DNA from: Terriglobia bacterium
GTDB lineage: Bacteria; Acidobacteriota; Terriglobia; Bryobacterales; Bryobacteraceae
Direction of reading: 5' to 3'
Length of the DNA: 64,000 nucleotides
Assembly: GCA_020073265.1 (NCBI GenBank)
Contig: JAIQFN010000022.1
Span: forward strand, 25,487 to 89,486
In this document: piece by piece, positions 52,835 to 61,813 of the stretch
Position numbering within the stretch: position 1 is the first letter of the stretch
How the letters are laid out: every line of letters begins with the position of its first letter
Made by a program: the position numbers and the translations under genes
Notes under the pieces: model-generated
The model's input: only the letters and a program-made list of their open reading frames with translations
Told to the model about the DNA's origin: nothing
Database searches by the model: none

Positions 52835-53817
52835 GATCGCTGGTATTTCTTGTCGCGGCGGTGGTCGCTTTCGCGCAGAGCGACGCGCCGCCCGCGAACG
52901 ATCTGCCGCAGCCGTATCGCACCGTTCGCGACTGGGCGCAGCTTCCGGCCGGCTTGAAGTGGGCCGCGGTGACGGCCGTCGAGCCGAGTCCCGACGGCAG
53001 CGTCTACGTGATTCATCGTTGCTTCGCGAATTCGTGCGCGGGCCGCAGCGAAGCGCCGATCCTCAAGTTCGACAAGTCCGGCAAACTTCTCAAAAGCTGG
53101 GGCGAGGGCATGTTCGTGTTCCCTCACGGCGCCTGCGTGGACGCCGACGGCAACCTGTGGGTCACCGACGCACAGGGTCGCGCTGGAAAGGGGCATCAGG
53201 TTTTCAAGTTCAGTCCGGATGGACAGGTTTTGATGACGCTCGGCAAGGCGGGCGTCGCCGGCGAAGGCCCCGACACGTTCAATCAGCCGACCGACGTCGT
53301 GGTGGCGCCCAACGGCGACATTTTCGTCGCGGACGGCCATCGCGAAACCGGCAACAACCGCATCGTCAAGTTTACGAAGGACGGCAAATTTGTCAAAGCC
53401 TGGGGCAAGAAAGGCGCCGGCCCGGGCGAGTTCCACGAGCCGCACACCATCGCCATCGATTCTCAAGGGCGCCTGTTCGTGGGCGACCGCGTGAACAACC
53501 GCATCCAGATTTTCGACCAGCAGGGCCGCTTCCTCGCCGAATGGCGACAGTTCGGCCGCCCGAGCGGGATCTACATCACCAAGGACGACACCATCTACGT
53601 GGCGGACTCGGAATCCTGGGGACCCGATCAACCCGGCTGGAAGAAAGGCATCCGCATCGGAAGCGCGAAGACCGGCAAGGTGACAGCCTTCATCGAAGAC
53701 CTGGAATCGACCACCGACGAGCACAGCGGCGCGGAAGGCGTGGGCGTGGACTCGGAAGGTAACGTGTACGGAGCGGTGGTTCGCCGCCAGATGCTGGAGA
53801 AGCACATCCTGAAATAG
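52831..53817 (+). CDS. Exported PAL-like NHL propeller, copy 2
   Basis: The 328-residue product has a signal peptide and a six-bladed propeller close to animal PAL: FPHGACVDADGNLWVTD, FNQPTDVVVAPNGDIFVADG, then EFHEPHTIAID and FVGDRVNNRI. Arg63, His99, His205, Arg220 and His298 match PAL active-site residues. The catalytic Tyr position is His170, which is unusual. It is translationally coupled to the quinoprotein and followed 1 bp later by the DDAH-like gene. The activity is unproven. Confidence 0.78.
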   Translation: MRSLVFLVAAVVAFAQSDAPPANDLPQPYRTVRDWAQLPAGLKWAAVTAVEPSPDGSVYVIHRCFANSCAGRSEAPILKFDKSGKLLKSWGEGMFVFPHGACVDADGNLWVTDAQGRAGKGHQVFKFSPDGQVLMTLGKAGVAGEGPDTFNQPTDVVVAPNGDIFVADGHRETGNNRIVKFTKDGKFVKAWGKKGAGPGEFHEPHTIAIDSQGRLFVGDRVNNRIQIFDQQGRFLAEWRQFGRPSGIYITKDDTIYVADSESWGPDQPGWKKGIRIGSAKTGKVTAFIEDLESTTDEHSGAEGVGVDSEGNVYGAVVRRQMLEKHILK

Positions 53818-53818
53818 G

Positions 53819-54589
53819 ATGCTGATCGCGCTCACTCGCGGCGTAAGCTCAACGCTGGGCGATTGCGAATTGCAGAATCTCGAGCGCCAGCCCATCGACA
53901 TCGCGCGGGCCATCGAGCAGCACCGCGCGTATGAGCGCTGCCTCGCGGAGCTGGGCGCTCGTGTTCTGTCGCTACCGGCGGATGCGCGATTTCCGGACGG
54001 CGTCTTTGTCGAGGACCCCGCCATCGTCCTGGACGAAATCGCGGTGATGACGCGCATGGGCGCCGAAAGCCGCCGCGGAGAAGCCGAAAGCATCGCAGAA
54101 GCGCTAGCCCAATTCCGCCCGCTGCATCGGATCCAGGAGCCAGCCACCCTGGAAGGCGGCGACGTCATGCGCATCGGAAAGACGCTATACGCCGGCCTCT
54201 CGCGCCGCACCAACAGCGAAGGAATCCGCCAGCTCGGTGAATTGGTGAGGCCGTTCGGCTACCAAGTGACGCCAGTCAGCGTCCACGGCTGCCTGCACCT
54301 GAAAAGCGCCTGCTGCTATCTCGGCGAAGACACTGTGCTAGCCAATCGCGCCTGGATCGATCCAGCGCCGCTAGAAAAGCTCAAAATAATCGACGTTCCC
54401 AATGAAGAGGCGCGCAGCGCCAACGTCCTAAGAGTGGGCAACACACTCATATTGCCAAGCGCATTCCCCAAAACGCGCGATCTCTTAACGCAAGCCGGCT
54501 TTCAAGTCCGAACGGTAGACGTCTCAGAATTCGCCAAAGCCGAAGGCGGCGTGACGTGCACCAGTCTCCTGTTCGAGACTGACACCTGA
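53819..54589 (+). CDS. DDAH-like dimethylarginine / amidino hydrolase
   Basis: The 256-residue product has the guanidino-modifying fold: FPDGVFVED (58-66), LEGGDVMRIG with Glu112 and Asp115, His160 in HGCLHLKS, and the nucleophile Cys247 in GGVTCTSL. DDAH cleaves methylated arginine to citrulline. The substrate here could be another guanidine. The gene follows the PAL-like gene by 1 bp. Its last codons and stop lie inside a heptamer repeat array, so the original C-terminus may have been replaced. Confidence 0.87.
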   Translation: MLIALTRGVSSTLGDCELQNLERQPIDIARAIEQHRAYERCLAELGARVLSLPADARFPDGVFVEDPAIVLDEIAVMTRMGAESRRGEAESIAEALAQFRPLHRIQEPATLEGGDVMRIGKTLYAGLSRRTNSEGIRQLGELVRPFGYQVTPVSVHGCLHLKSACCYLGEDTVLANRAWIDPAPLEKLKIIDVPNEEARSANVLRVGNTLILPSAFPKTRDLLTQAGFQVRTVDVSEFAKAEGGVTCTSLLFETDT

Positions 54590-54608
54590 CACCCGACACC
54601 TGACACCT
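54582..54608 (-). repeat. Tandem heptamer array (inverted relative to the other two)
   Basis: Four units of ACACCTG/ACACCCG are seen on the plus strand, the reverse complement of the CAGGTGT array elsewhere. The array contains the stop codon of the DDAH-like gene (54587-54589) and part of the stop of the convergent FG-GAP gene (54607-54609). Confidence 0.85.
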
Positions 54609-55815
54609 ATTTAGCGGCGGTAGTCGTCACCGGCCCCATGTTCTCGTACCACTTGATGTTGTGCGTGGCGCCGCCGATCATGACGATGTCGGGCCGTCCG
54701 TCGTGATTGAAGTCGGCGATCTCGCAGCCCGAGGCCGACATGGCCATGTGGTCCAGTTCCTCGTGATGCCATTGCGTGCCGGAGTCGTCGGTCGAGTAGA
54801 AGACGTGCGACGAGGCGATCTTGCCGCGCGCGCGGTCGCCGGCCACGATCTCATCGCGACCGTCGCCATTGAAGTCGCCGACGCAGACTTCGTGACCTTC
54901 GGTGAGTCCATCGAAAATAACGTGCCGCGTCCAGCCGCCCTTGCCGTCCTCGGTGTAAGCCACCACTTCATTGCCGTGCCACGGTTCCACGGTCGCCAGC
55001 ATGCGATGCTTGCCCAGATGGCCGATCTTGACGTCGCTGGTGCCAAGCCGCGGAGCCTCTTCGGTATTGTGACCGGGAACGATCACTTTACGCTCCCACT
55101 TCAGGTTCTCGCCCTTGCCCGACGCCGAGTACATCAGCACGCCCTCGAAGCTCGCCACCAGCAATTGCTCGCGCTTTCCTTTGCCGGTCCAGTTCACGAC
55201 GCGGATGCGGTGCGTGATGCCGCTCAAATCCTCGGTGATGGTCTCGCGCTTCCAGGGACCCGACCAGTCGGCCGGAACATGGTAGAAGAACAGCGGCGTC
55301 TTGCCCTCGTACTTGGGCGCTTTGTTGGTCGCGCCCACTAGCGGCGCGTTGATCAATTCCTTGTGCCCGTCGCCGTCCAGGTCCGCCCAGGCGATGTGGT
55401 GCGAGGTGGGAAATTCGTCCACCTTGGTCGCCTTCCACGGTTCGCGCGGATCGCCCTGGTGCGAAAGCAGCCACACCAGCCCCGGACTCTTGTCCTGCTG
55501 CATGGCGAAACCGTTTTCCAGCGCCAGCTCCGGGATGCCGTCGCCATCGATGTCGTAGGCGGCTAGATTCACCTGGCCGCGCATGTCTTTGACGATCACG
55601 TGCGGCTGCCAGGTGGGATTCTCATACCAGGTGAGATCGGGGATCTGCTGGCTGATGCCGATGACGTCGGGCTTCCCGTCCTTATTCAGATCCGCGACAA
55701 TGACGGCGTAGCCGCCCCGGGCGTTGGCCTCGATGACATGGTCTTTGAACTGGACGACCTGCTGGGCGGCGGCGAGGCCGGCAGCGGAGACAAGCAGCAA
55801 CAAGGTTCGGCGCAT
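54607..55815 (-). CDS. Exported FG-GAP/VCBS-repeat protein
   Basis: The 402-residue product has a signal peptide (LLLLVSAAGLAAAQ) and repeats with calcium-binding loops: VADLNKDGKPDVIGI, DIDGDGIPELALENG, DLDGDGHKELINAPL, DFNGDGRDEIVAGD and DFNHDGRPDIVMIGG. These form an integrin-like beta-propeller. Related proteins include aldos-2-ulose dehydratase, but the metal and active-site residues are not clear to me. The gene is bounded at both ends by inverted heptamer arrays. Confidence 0.85.
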   Translation of the reverse strand: MRRTLLLLVSAAGLAAAQQVVQFKDHVIEANARGGYAVIVADLNKDGKPDVIGISQQIPDLTWYENPTWQPHVIVKDMRGQVNLAAYDIDGDGIPELALENGFAMQQDKSPGLVWLLSHQGDPREPWKATKVDEFPTSHHIAWADLDGDGHKELINAPLVGATNKAPKYEGKTPLFFYHVPADWSGPWKRETITEDLSGITHRIRVVNWTGKGKREQLLVASFEGVLMYSASGKGENLKWERKVIVPGHNTEEAPRLGTSDVKIGHLGKHRMLATVEPWHGNEVVAYTEDGKGGWTRHVIFDGLTEGHEVCVGDFNGDGRDEIVAGDRARGKIASSHVFYSTDDSGTQWHHEELDHMAMSASGCEIADFNHDGRPDIVMIGGATHNIKWYENMGPVTTTAAK

Positions 55816-55830
55816 AATCGCTCATCATAT

Positions 55831-55865
55831 CAGGTGTCAGGTTTCAGGTGTCAGGTGTCAGGTTT
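55831..55865 (+). repeat. Tandem heptamer array CAGGTKT (5 units)
   Basis: Five exact heptamers (CAGGTGT or CAGGTTT) lie between the start of the FG-GAP gene and the start of the M28-like gene. Together with 54582-54608 they bracket the FG-GAP gene in inverted orientation. Confidence 0.88.
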
Positions 55866-55891
55866 GCTATGCTCTCGCAAGGAGGTGGATC

Positions 55892-57364
55892 ATGCCGCTC
55901 TCACGACGCCGATTCTTAGAAACCGCCATCACGGCTTCGACCCTGGGCACTGTTGGCCAGCGGGCGCTGCTGCCAGTGGCGTCCGGCGCGAAGGTGGAAG
56001 GCTATCAGCGCAACTTGCTGCCGTCGCAAAAGGAAGTGTGGGACTGGCAGGTCTGGATGGCCAAGCTCGGGCCCAAGTACACGGGCAACCAGGCGCACAC
56101 GACGTTCGTGGAGTTTCTGGCTTCGCACCTGCAGGAATTCGGACTGGACGTCGCGCGCGAGCACTACACCTTGCCGCGCTGGGAAGCGCGCCGCTGGGAA
56201 ATCACGGTGACGCCGGGCACGGGCAAGAGCTTCAAGGCTCCGGTTACGTCGTATTTCCCGTACTCGGGCCAGACTCCGGCGGCGGGCGCGACCGGCGAAT
56301 TGGTGTATGCCGGGCACGCGCCGGCGTTCAACCTGAGCGGCCTTCAGGGCAAGGTAGCTCTAGTCGATTTCTCGACCAATGCGCGCAAGTTCGCCGAAAT
56401 GTACCGGCCCTGGGGCGTCTATCCGGCCGACGCGCGCTTTCCGTCCGAGTACAAACCCGCGCGCGGCGGCGTCAACGACCTCACGCAATTCCAGAAGGCT
56501 GGAGCCGTAGGCGTGATCATCGCCTGGACCGACGTCTCGGATGCCAACGCGATGGATCAATACACGCCGTTTTCGCGGCCGCCTCAGGGTGTACCGGGCC
56601 TGTATGTCGGGCGCGAGACCGGCGCGAAGCTGAAGAGCCTGGCCGCCAGCGGCGCCAAAGCCACGGTGGTGCTCGAAGCGGATGTTCACCCGGATACGCC
56701 CACCGATACGCTGCTTGCGACGCTTCCCGGAACCAATTCCGATGAAGTGATCATCGTCAACACGCACACCGACGGCCCGAACGCCACCGAAGAGAACGGC
56801 GGCCTCGGCGTTCTGGCGCTGGCGAAATATTTCGCCAAGCTGCCCAAGAGCGAACGCAAACGGACCCTCGTCTTCCCGCTCACCACCGGTCATTTCGCAG
56901 GCCCCTGGGTGCCGTCCATGCGCGGCATCATTCAGAAATATCCCGAGCTGATCAAGAAAGCGGTGGCCGCGCTGACGGTGGAGCACCTGGGCTGCAAGGA
57001 ATGGGCGGACGACGCCGCGATGCATTACAAGCCGACCGGCGAGAACGAGTGGGCCGTCGCGATTACCGAGTACGCATCCACCGGCCACATCCTGGTGGAC
57101 GCGCTCGAAGGCAGCGGCGACCGCAAGACGGCGGTGGTCAACCCGGTGCACGGCGGCTGGCTGGGCGAGGGCGGCGGCCTGGCGCGCGCCGGAGTGCCGA
57201 CCATCGGCTACATCCCGCAACCGAACTATCTGCTGGCCGGACCCGCCAACGGCTGCATCGAGAAGCTCAGCGCGGAGCGCCTGCACGCCGAAATCGAAGT
57301 CTTCGCCAAGGTCATTCACAAGATGGATACCATGACCGCCGCGGAACTCAAGGTAAAGAGCTAG
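55892..57364 (+). CDS. Tat-exported M28-like peptidase with PA domain, divergent metal site
   Basis: The 490-residue product begins with a twin-arginine signal (SRRRFLETAITAS) and a segment before an inserted PA domain (FQKAGAVGVIIAWTDV). An M28-like fold follows, with NTHTDGPNATEENGG (His292, Asp294, Glu300, Glu301) where M28 enzymes have HxD...DN. The usual EE pair of M28 is replaced in FPLTTGHFAG. It may use a changed metal site or be non-catalytic. GGAGG precedes the ATG. Confidence 0.72.
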   Translation: MPLSRRRFLETAITASTLGTVGQRALLPVASGAKVEGYQRNLLPSQKEVWDWQVWMAKLGPKYTGNQAHTTFVEFLASHLQEFGLDVAREHYTLPRWEARRWEITVTPGTGKSFKAPVTSYFPYSGQTPAAGATGELVYAGHAPAFNLSGLQGKVALVDFSTNARKFAEMYRPWGVYPADARFPSEYKPARGGVNDLTQFQKAGAVGVIIAWTDVSDANAMDQYTPFSRPPQGVPGLYVGRETGAKLKSLAASGAKATVVLEADVHPDTPTDTLLATLPGTNSDEVIIVNTHTDGPNATEENGGLGVLALAKYFAKLPKSERKRTLVFPLTTGHFAGPWVPSMRGIIQKYPELIKKAVAALTVEHLGCKEWADDAAMHYKPTGENEWAVAITEYASTGHILVDALEGSGDRKTAVVNPVHGGWLGEGGGLARAGVPTIGYIPQPNYLLAGPANGCIEKLSAERLHAEIEVFAKVIHKMDTMTAAELKVKS

Positions 57365-57448
57365 CCAGCCCGGACGCCTCCGGTACTCGCGGCGCCAAGG
57401 TACTTCAAAATCGCTCCGATTCCCGGAAGCGCGGCCGATAAGGAATGC

Positions 57449-59275
57449 GTGGCCCTAGGACACGCGCGCGACCAGTCTGCTCCGCCGCAGTCTCACCGCG
57501 CAAAACCCGAGTTGCAATACGAAGCCGATCAGGACCTGATTGCGCGAATGATGCGCGGTGTGTTTCCCTACCCTCTCCTGCTGACCATTCTGGCTATCAC
57601 CACCAACTATCCGCGCGATCACGCGCGCGTGTTCTGGGGCGCGGCGGCCGCTTGCATCTTCACCACCGGCGCGCGTATCGTTCTCATGATGCTGCGAGAG
57701 CGCCTGCATGAGTTCCGCCCGGCAGCCCGGAAGACGCTACTCGCGCTGACCGTGGGCACCGCCTCTGGAGCGTCGGGGATTCTTTACGCCAGCACGCTGC
57801 ACTGGTACGGATTCGAAAACTGGACCTTCACCATCACCATGCTGTGGATCGTCGGACAAGCCGCGGGAGCCACGGTTTCGTTCACTCCGAGCTTCCGGTT
57901 GCTCCAGCTCTACACCTGGACGGCGCTCGGGCCGGCGTTCGGCACCGGACTGTGGCTGGGCGGCAAACAGGGAAACGCGTTCGCCTTCGCCACCGCCGTG
58001 CTAGCGGCCTTCGTGCTGGCACAGGGTCACAGCATCCACAAGGCATATTGGAACGAACTGGGGGAGCGATTCGAACTCGTAACAGCCAAGGCCGCGGCGG
58101 AAGCGGCGAATCTTGCCAAAAGCCAGTTCCTGGCGAACATGAGCCACGAGATCCGGACGCCCATGCACGGCGTCCTAGGCATGGCCGAACTGGCGCTCAC
58201 CGCCGAGACTCTCGCGGAGTCGAACGGGCACGTCGATACGTTGTACAACTCGGCGCAGGGGCTGCTGCACGTGCTCAATGACATTCTGGATTTCTCCAAG
58301 GTGGAAGCCGGCAGAATGACACTGGAGGAGATTCCATTCTCCTTGCGCGAGCTGATCAACGACGTCCGCAACATCATCGGCCCGCAAGCCAGCGCGAAAG
58401 GATTGACACTGGCCTACCGGATCGCCGACGGCTTGCCGGCTACCTTAGTCGCAGATCCGGCCCGCTTGCGCCAGGTGCTGGTAAACCTGATGGGAAACGC
58501 GATCAAGTTCACTCCGTCGGGATCGGTGGCGCTGGAAGTAACGCCAACCGGCTCGGATGCGGGCGCAAACCGGATCAGCCTGCACTTCCTGGTGCGCGAC
58601 ACCGGAATCGGAATTCCCACCGACAAGCTGGCCACCATCTTCGAGGCATTCGGACAAGCCGACAGCAGCGTGACGCGCCGCTTCGGAGGCACCGGCCTGG
58701 GGCTGACCATCTGCTCCCAACTGGTGCAGTTGATGCGTGGAACGATTTGGGTCGAGAGCACGCTCGGGGTCGGCAGCACGCTTCACTTCAGTTGCGCGCC
58801 GCGCATCGGCGAGCTACCGCAGGTTGCCGGCGCCCAGGCCGCCTCCGATGGAGTGGAAACGTCCATGCGCATCATGCTGGCCGAGGACAATGCCGTGAAC
58901 CAGAAGGTAGCCACGGCGCTGCTCGGCAAGCGCGGCCATCAGCTCAAGGTGGTGACCACCGGTGTCGAGGCGCTGGAGGCCTGGGAAGCCGAAGAATTCG
59001 ACGTCATCCTGATGGACAACCAGATGCCTGAAATGGACGGAGTAGAAGCCGTGCGCCGCCTGCGCGAGCGCGAGGCGGCCAACCACCGCAGGCGAACGCC
59101 GGTGATCGCTTTGAGCGCCAGCGCCATGATCGGCGATCGCGAGCGCTTCCTGGCCGCCGGAATGGATGCGTATCTGGCCAAGCCGTTCCGCACTCAGGAA
59201 CTGTGCGCGCTGCTCCGCCAGGTCGGCACGTCGAAGCCGGAAGTTACCTCGCCTGCGCCGCCGGCTGCACCGTGA
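57449..59275 (+). CDS. Hybrid sensor histidine kinase with receiver domain
   Basis: The 608-residue product has about six membrane helices (40-190; MASE-like), then the kinase core with phosphoacceptor His233 ([12 protein letters not shown]), N box ([14 protein letters not shown]), DTGIGIP and [12 protein letters not shown]-terminal receiver follows (phosphoacceptor Asp523 in [14 protein letters not shown]). No output domain is present, so it probably passes phosphate to a separate Hpt or regulator. The start is a GTG with AAGGA upstream. Its end overlaps the convergent gene at 59244 by 32 bp. Confidence 0.92.
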   Translation: MALGHARDQSAPPQSHRAKPELQYEADQDLIARMMRGVFPYPLLLTILAITTNYPRDHARVFWGAAAACIFTTGARIVLMMLRERLHEFRPAARKTLLALTVGTASGASGILYASTLHWYGFENWTFTITMLWIVGQAAGATVSFTPSFRLLQLYTWTALGPAFGTGLWLGGKQGNAFAFATAVLAAFVLAQGHSIHKAYWNELGERFELVTAKAAAEAANLAKSQFLANMSHEIRTPMHGVLGMAELALTAETLAESNGHVDTLYNSAQGLLHVLNDILDFSKVEAGRMTLEEIPFSLRELINDVRNIIGPQASAKGLTLAYRIADGLPATLVADPARLRQVLVNLMGNAIKFTPSGSVALEVTPTGSDAGANRISLHFLVRDTGIGIPTDKLATIFEAFGQADSSVTRRFGGTGLGLTICSQLVQLMRGTIWVESTLGVGSTLHFSCAPRIGELPQVAGAQAASDGVETSMRIMLAEDNAVNQKVATALLGKRGHQLKVVTTGVEALEAWEAEEFDVILMDNQMPEMDGVEAVRRLREREAANHRRRTPVIALSASAMIGDRERFLAAGMDAYLAKPFRTQELCALLRQVGTSKPEVTSPAPPAAP

Positions 59276-60134
59276 CGTTCACATCCAAAGGAGTCAGCAG
59301 GACGCCATCGTCGGCGTACGCCCGCAGCCGGTAGATCCCCGGCTGGCTGAAGGACACCTTGGTGACGGCTTTGCCATCGACCGCCGCGACGTGCATCGGC
59401 TCAAAAGTAACCGGCCCCGGCCCGGCCCGGTACACCACCCAAGTCACGCCCAGGCGCACGCCGGGATCCAGCCGCACCACCGCCTGAGTGACCGGATTCT
59501 CGCGACCTGGCCCAAGCGACACGCCACCGGCGGCGCTGCGTGCATTGGCTCTTCGCGGAGCGGCGGCAGGATGCCCGTCGTCGGTAACCAGCACCGTCAG
59601 CGACAGCGTTTCCGGGAGCACGATCGTCCTCTGCGCCGGACCGACCATCTCAATGGAGGGAGGCTGGTTGGGCTCCTCGGGATACGTCAGGTCGGACGGG
59701 CCGCCACGATTCTCCTGGTAGACCAGATTGCCGAGCTCGGACGTCGGAAGCAGTGTGCCGTAGGCCTTTTCGGTGCGGCCGCGCGACGTCAATGTCCACA
59801 CCAGATCCTTCTGCCCCCAGTCTTTCGGAACCTTCACCTTGAAAACAAATTGCTGCCGCCGCCGGTAGAAATGCGTGGGCTGGCCTTGATCCAGATCGCC
59901 CGGTGCGATGTTGTTATCCGGGCCGACCGCGATGTCCACCTGCTCCTCGTAGTTCCGGTTCATGTAACCGAAGACCAGGTTGAAGCTGCCGTCGGCGTTG
60001 CGCTCCCAGCCTTCGAAGACCGGAACCACGTTCTGGCCGGTGGCATAGCGGACTTGAGCGCGCGCGGCACCAGAGGCGATCAGCAGCGCGGCCGCGATCC
60101 AACGCCCAGTTGCCTTCCCTGCCCTGGTCACCAA
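59244..60134 (-). CDS. Exported partner protein of the heme-copper oxygenase, copy 2 (unknown family)
   Basis: The 296-residue product is a paralogue of the protein at 47645, sharing [47 protein letters not shown] and a C-terminal Ig/PKD-like domain ending [20 protein letters not shown]. It has a signal peptide and an Ala/Arg-rich linker. It lies 4 bp behind the second heme-copper gene. The repeated pairing suggests a complex. No named family recognised. Confidence 0.75.
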   Translation of the reverse strand: MVTRAGKATGRWIAAALLIASGAARAQVRYATGQNVVPVFEGWERNADGSFNLVFGYMNRNYEEQVDIAVGPDNNIAPGDLDQGQPTHFYRRRQQFVFKVKVPKDWGQKDLVWTLTSRGRTEKAYGTLLPTSELGNLVYQENRGGPSDLTYPEEPNQPPSIEMVGPAQRTIVLPETLSLTVLVTDDGHPAAAPRRANARSAAGGVSLGPGRENPVTQAVVRLDPGVRLGVTWVVYRAGPGPVTFEPMHVAAVDGKAVTKVSFSQPGIYRLRAYADDGVLLTPLDVNVTVQPAAQAR

Positions 60135-60138
60135 GCGC

Positions 60139-61404
60139 CTACCGCTGGCTGCTTAGCTCGCGCTGCTTTGCGTTGCGCGCCTCAACCGCAGCCTTGAACT
60201 CTTCGTCGCTCAAGTAATAAAAATTCAGCCAGGCGCGCGACATGTCGTCGGTGGTCCGGTTGCCGAATCCCACCCAGTTGCGTGAATCGGGGTTGAACGG
60301 ATTCTTGCTGGAGTTGTCATGCCAGGTCGTGGTGTGGATGATGGTGCCGGCCGGCAGCAGCGGCGTCACATCGTCGGCGTAGTTGTAGGCGATCTGCCAT
60401 CCGAAGTTGTAGCGATTCACGCAGCTCAATTGCTCCACCGTCATGTTGGGATAGATCGCTTCCAGGCACTGCGCCTTGCCTCGATTGTGCATGTGCGGCT
60501 GATAGCCGGTCAGGCGCGCCGGCTTTTCCAGCTTGAAGTAGGCGTCCGAGCGCACGTTGTCCGCCCCGGCTGGAATATCCAGATCGTCGTTGTTCGGCGA
60601 GAGCATCGTATTGATCACGTGCTGGGGCTGGTAACCCTTGGGATAAAACACGAACGCGACGCTGGTGCGGTCCGTGATGGGCTGGCCAATCGCGTGGTAG
60701 TGCATGTTGAACCGGATGCGCGCGCCTGCCTTGATCAGTTTGCCGGAGCCTTCGGGATAAATGTCGCCGTTCTTGCCGACCGCGTATTCGTTGAGCGTGC
60801 CTCCTTCGGGCCGGTCGTTGTAAACCAGGCTGGTGACGGCGTGATGGACCACGCGGATGCCGCCGGGCGTGGGCTTGGTTTCCACCGCCTTGATGTAGCG
60901 ATCCTCAGTCAGGCCGGAATCGGCGATGAAATTTCCCCACCAGTCCGAGCTGGCGGGCTTCACCGTGTATTCCACCGGCATGGACACGATCAGGTCGGGC
61001 TTGCCGATGTGCCACTTGTCGGCATCCTCGAACTGGCGCGGCGGCGGCATGTCGGACGGCTTGCCTTGTGGCGCCCCGGCGTCCACCCAGGCGGTGACGG
61101 TCGCGATCTCCTGCTCGCTCAGCGAAGGATCGTCCTTGAACTTGCGAATGCCGACGTGCTGATCGATAAACCAGGGCGGCATGTTGCGCTGCATCACCTG
61201 CTGCTTGATGGAGCGCGCCCAGGGCCGGGCGTCCTGATAAGTCAAAAGCGACATCGGCGCGATGTTGTCCGGCCGATGGCAGACCTGGCAGTGGGCCTGC
61301 AGGATGGGGGCGACGTCCCTGGTGAACGTGACCTCGGCCAGAGCGGATACCGGGATCATCGCGGCGGCGAGCGCAAGAAGTTTAAACAGGCGGGACATCG
61401 GCAT
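60139..61404 (-). CDS. Cytochrome c domain fused to PHM-like copper monooxygenase fold, copy 2
   Basis: The 421-residue product is a paralogue of the protein at 46347. It has a signal peptide, heme motif CQVCH (39-43) with MPPWFID, and the copper ligand set His187-His188, His235-x-His237, His304-x-His306 and Met388. Spacing matches copy 1 and the PHM order. Start 61404 has GAGGAGG upstream, and an upstream in-frame ATG at 61446 lacks a signal. Transcribed in the opposite direction to copy 1. Substrate unknown. Confidence 0.78.
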   Translation of the reverse strand: MPMSRLFKLLALAAAMIPVSALAEVTFTRDVAPILQAHCQVCHRPDNIAPMSLLTYQDARPWARSIKQQVMQRNMPPWFIDQHVGIRKFKDDPSLSEQEIATVTAWVDAGAPQGKPSDMPPPRQFEDADKWHIGKPDLIVSMPVEYTVKPASSDWWGNFIADSGLTEDRYIKAVETKPTPGGIRVVHHAVTSLVYNDRPEGGTLNEYAVGKNGDIYPEGSGKLIKAGARIRFNMHYHAIGQPITDRTSVAFVFYPKGYQPQHVINTMLSPNNDDLDIPAGADNVRSDAYFKLEKPARLTGYQPHMHNRGKAQCLEAIYPNMTVEQLSCVNRYNFGWQIAYNYADDVTPLLPAGTIIHTTTWHDNSSKNPFNPDSRNWVGFGNRTTDDMSRAWLNFYYLSDEEFKAAVEARNAKQRELSSQR

Positions 61405-61532
61405 AGAGTCCTCCTCGCTACTGGAAACAAGTATACGCGGAAACATCGGGCGTCCAAAGAAGTGAGCGCCACCGATCCGCTCCGGCGACCATCAACGCCG
61501 CCTTCCCGCGCGGGGTCCCGTATGCTATGATG

Positions 61533-61550
61533 GTGCCATCATGATGGCAC
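61533..61550. promoter_or_regulatory. 18-bp palindromic operator over the VapB start
   Basis: GTGCCATCATGATGGCAC is a perfect palindrome containing the ATG of the antitoxin gene. A TATGAT lies just upstream (61526-61531) as a possible -10, which would give a nearly leaderless transcript. This is where a VapB or VapBC complex would be expected to repress its own promoter. Confidence 0.6.
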
Positions 61551-61813
61551 GGACGCAAATCACGCTCCCGCCCGAAACCCAACGCCGCGCCCGCCAGCGC
61601 GCCAGCGATCTGGGATGCTCTCTGGCCGAGTACTTGCGCCGCCTGGTAACGCGCGATCTCGGCGGCGCACAAACACAAGCCGACCCGGCACTGGTCTTCG
61701 ACCTGGGAAGTTCCGGCGGCTCCGACATTGCTAAGGACAAGCACGCGATGGTCGCCCAAGCCATGGCCTCCGAAAGCACCCCCAAACGTCGCCCGCTGAA
61801 GAAGCGGCGATGA
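61541..61813 (+). CDS. VapB-like ribbon-helix-helix antitoxin
   Basis: The 90-residue product has an N-terminal ribbon-helix-helix (ARTQITLPPETQRRARQRASDLGCSLAEYLRRLVTRDL) and a basic C-terminal tail (STPKRRPLKKRR) expected to wrap the toxin. It overlaps the PIN gene by 4 bp. The tandem ATGATG gives two possible starts. A palindrome covers the start codon, consistent with autorepression. Confidence 0.82.
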   Translation: MMARTQITLPPETQRRARQRASDLGCSLAEYLRRLVTRDLGGAQTQADPALVFDLGSSGGSDIAKDKHAMVAQAMASESTPKRRPLKKRR

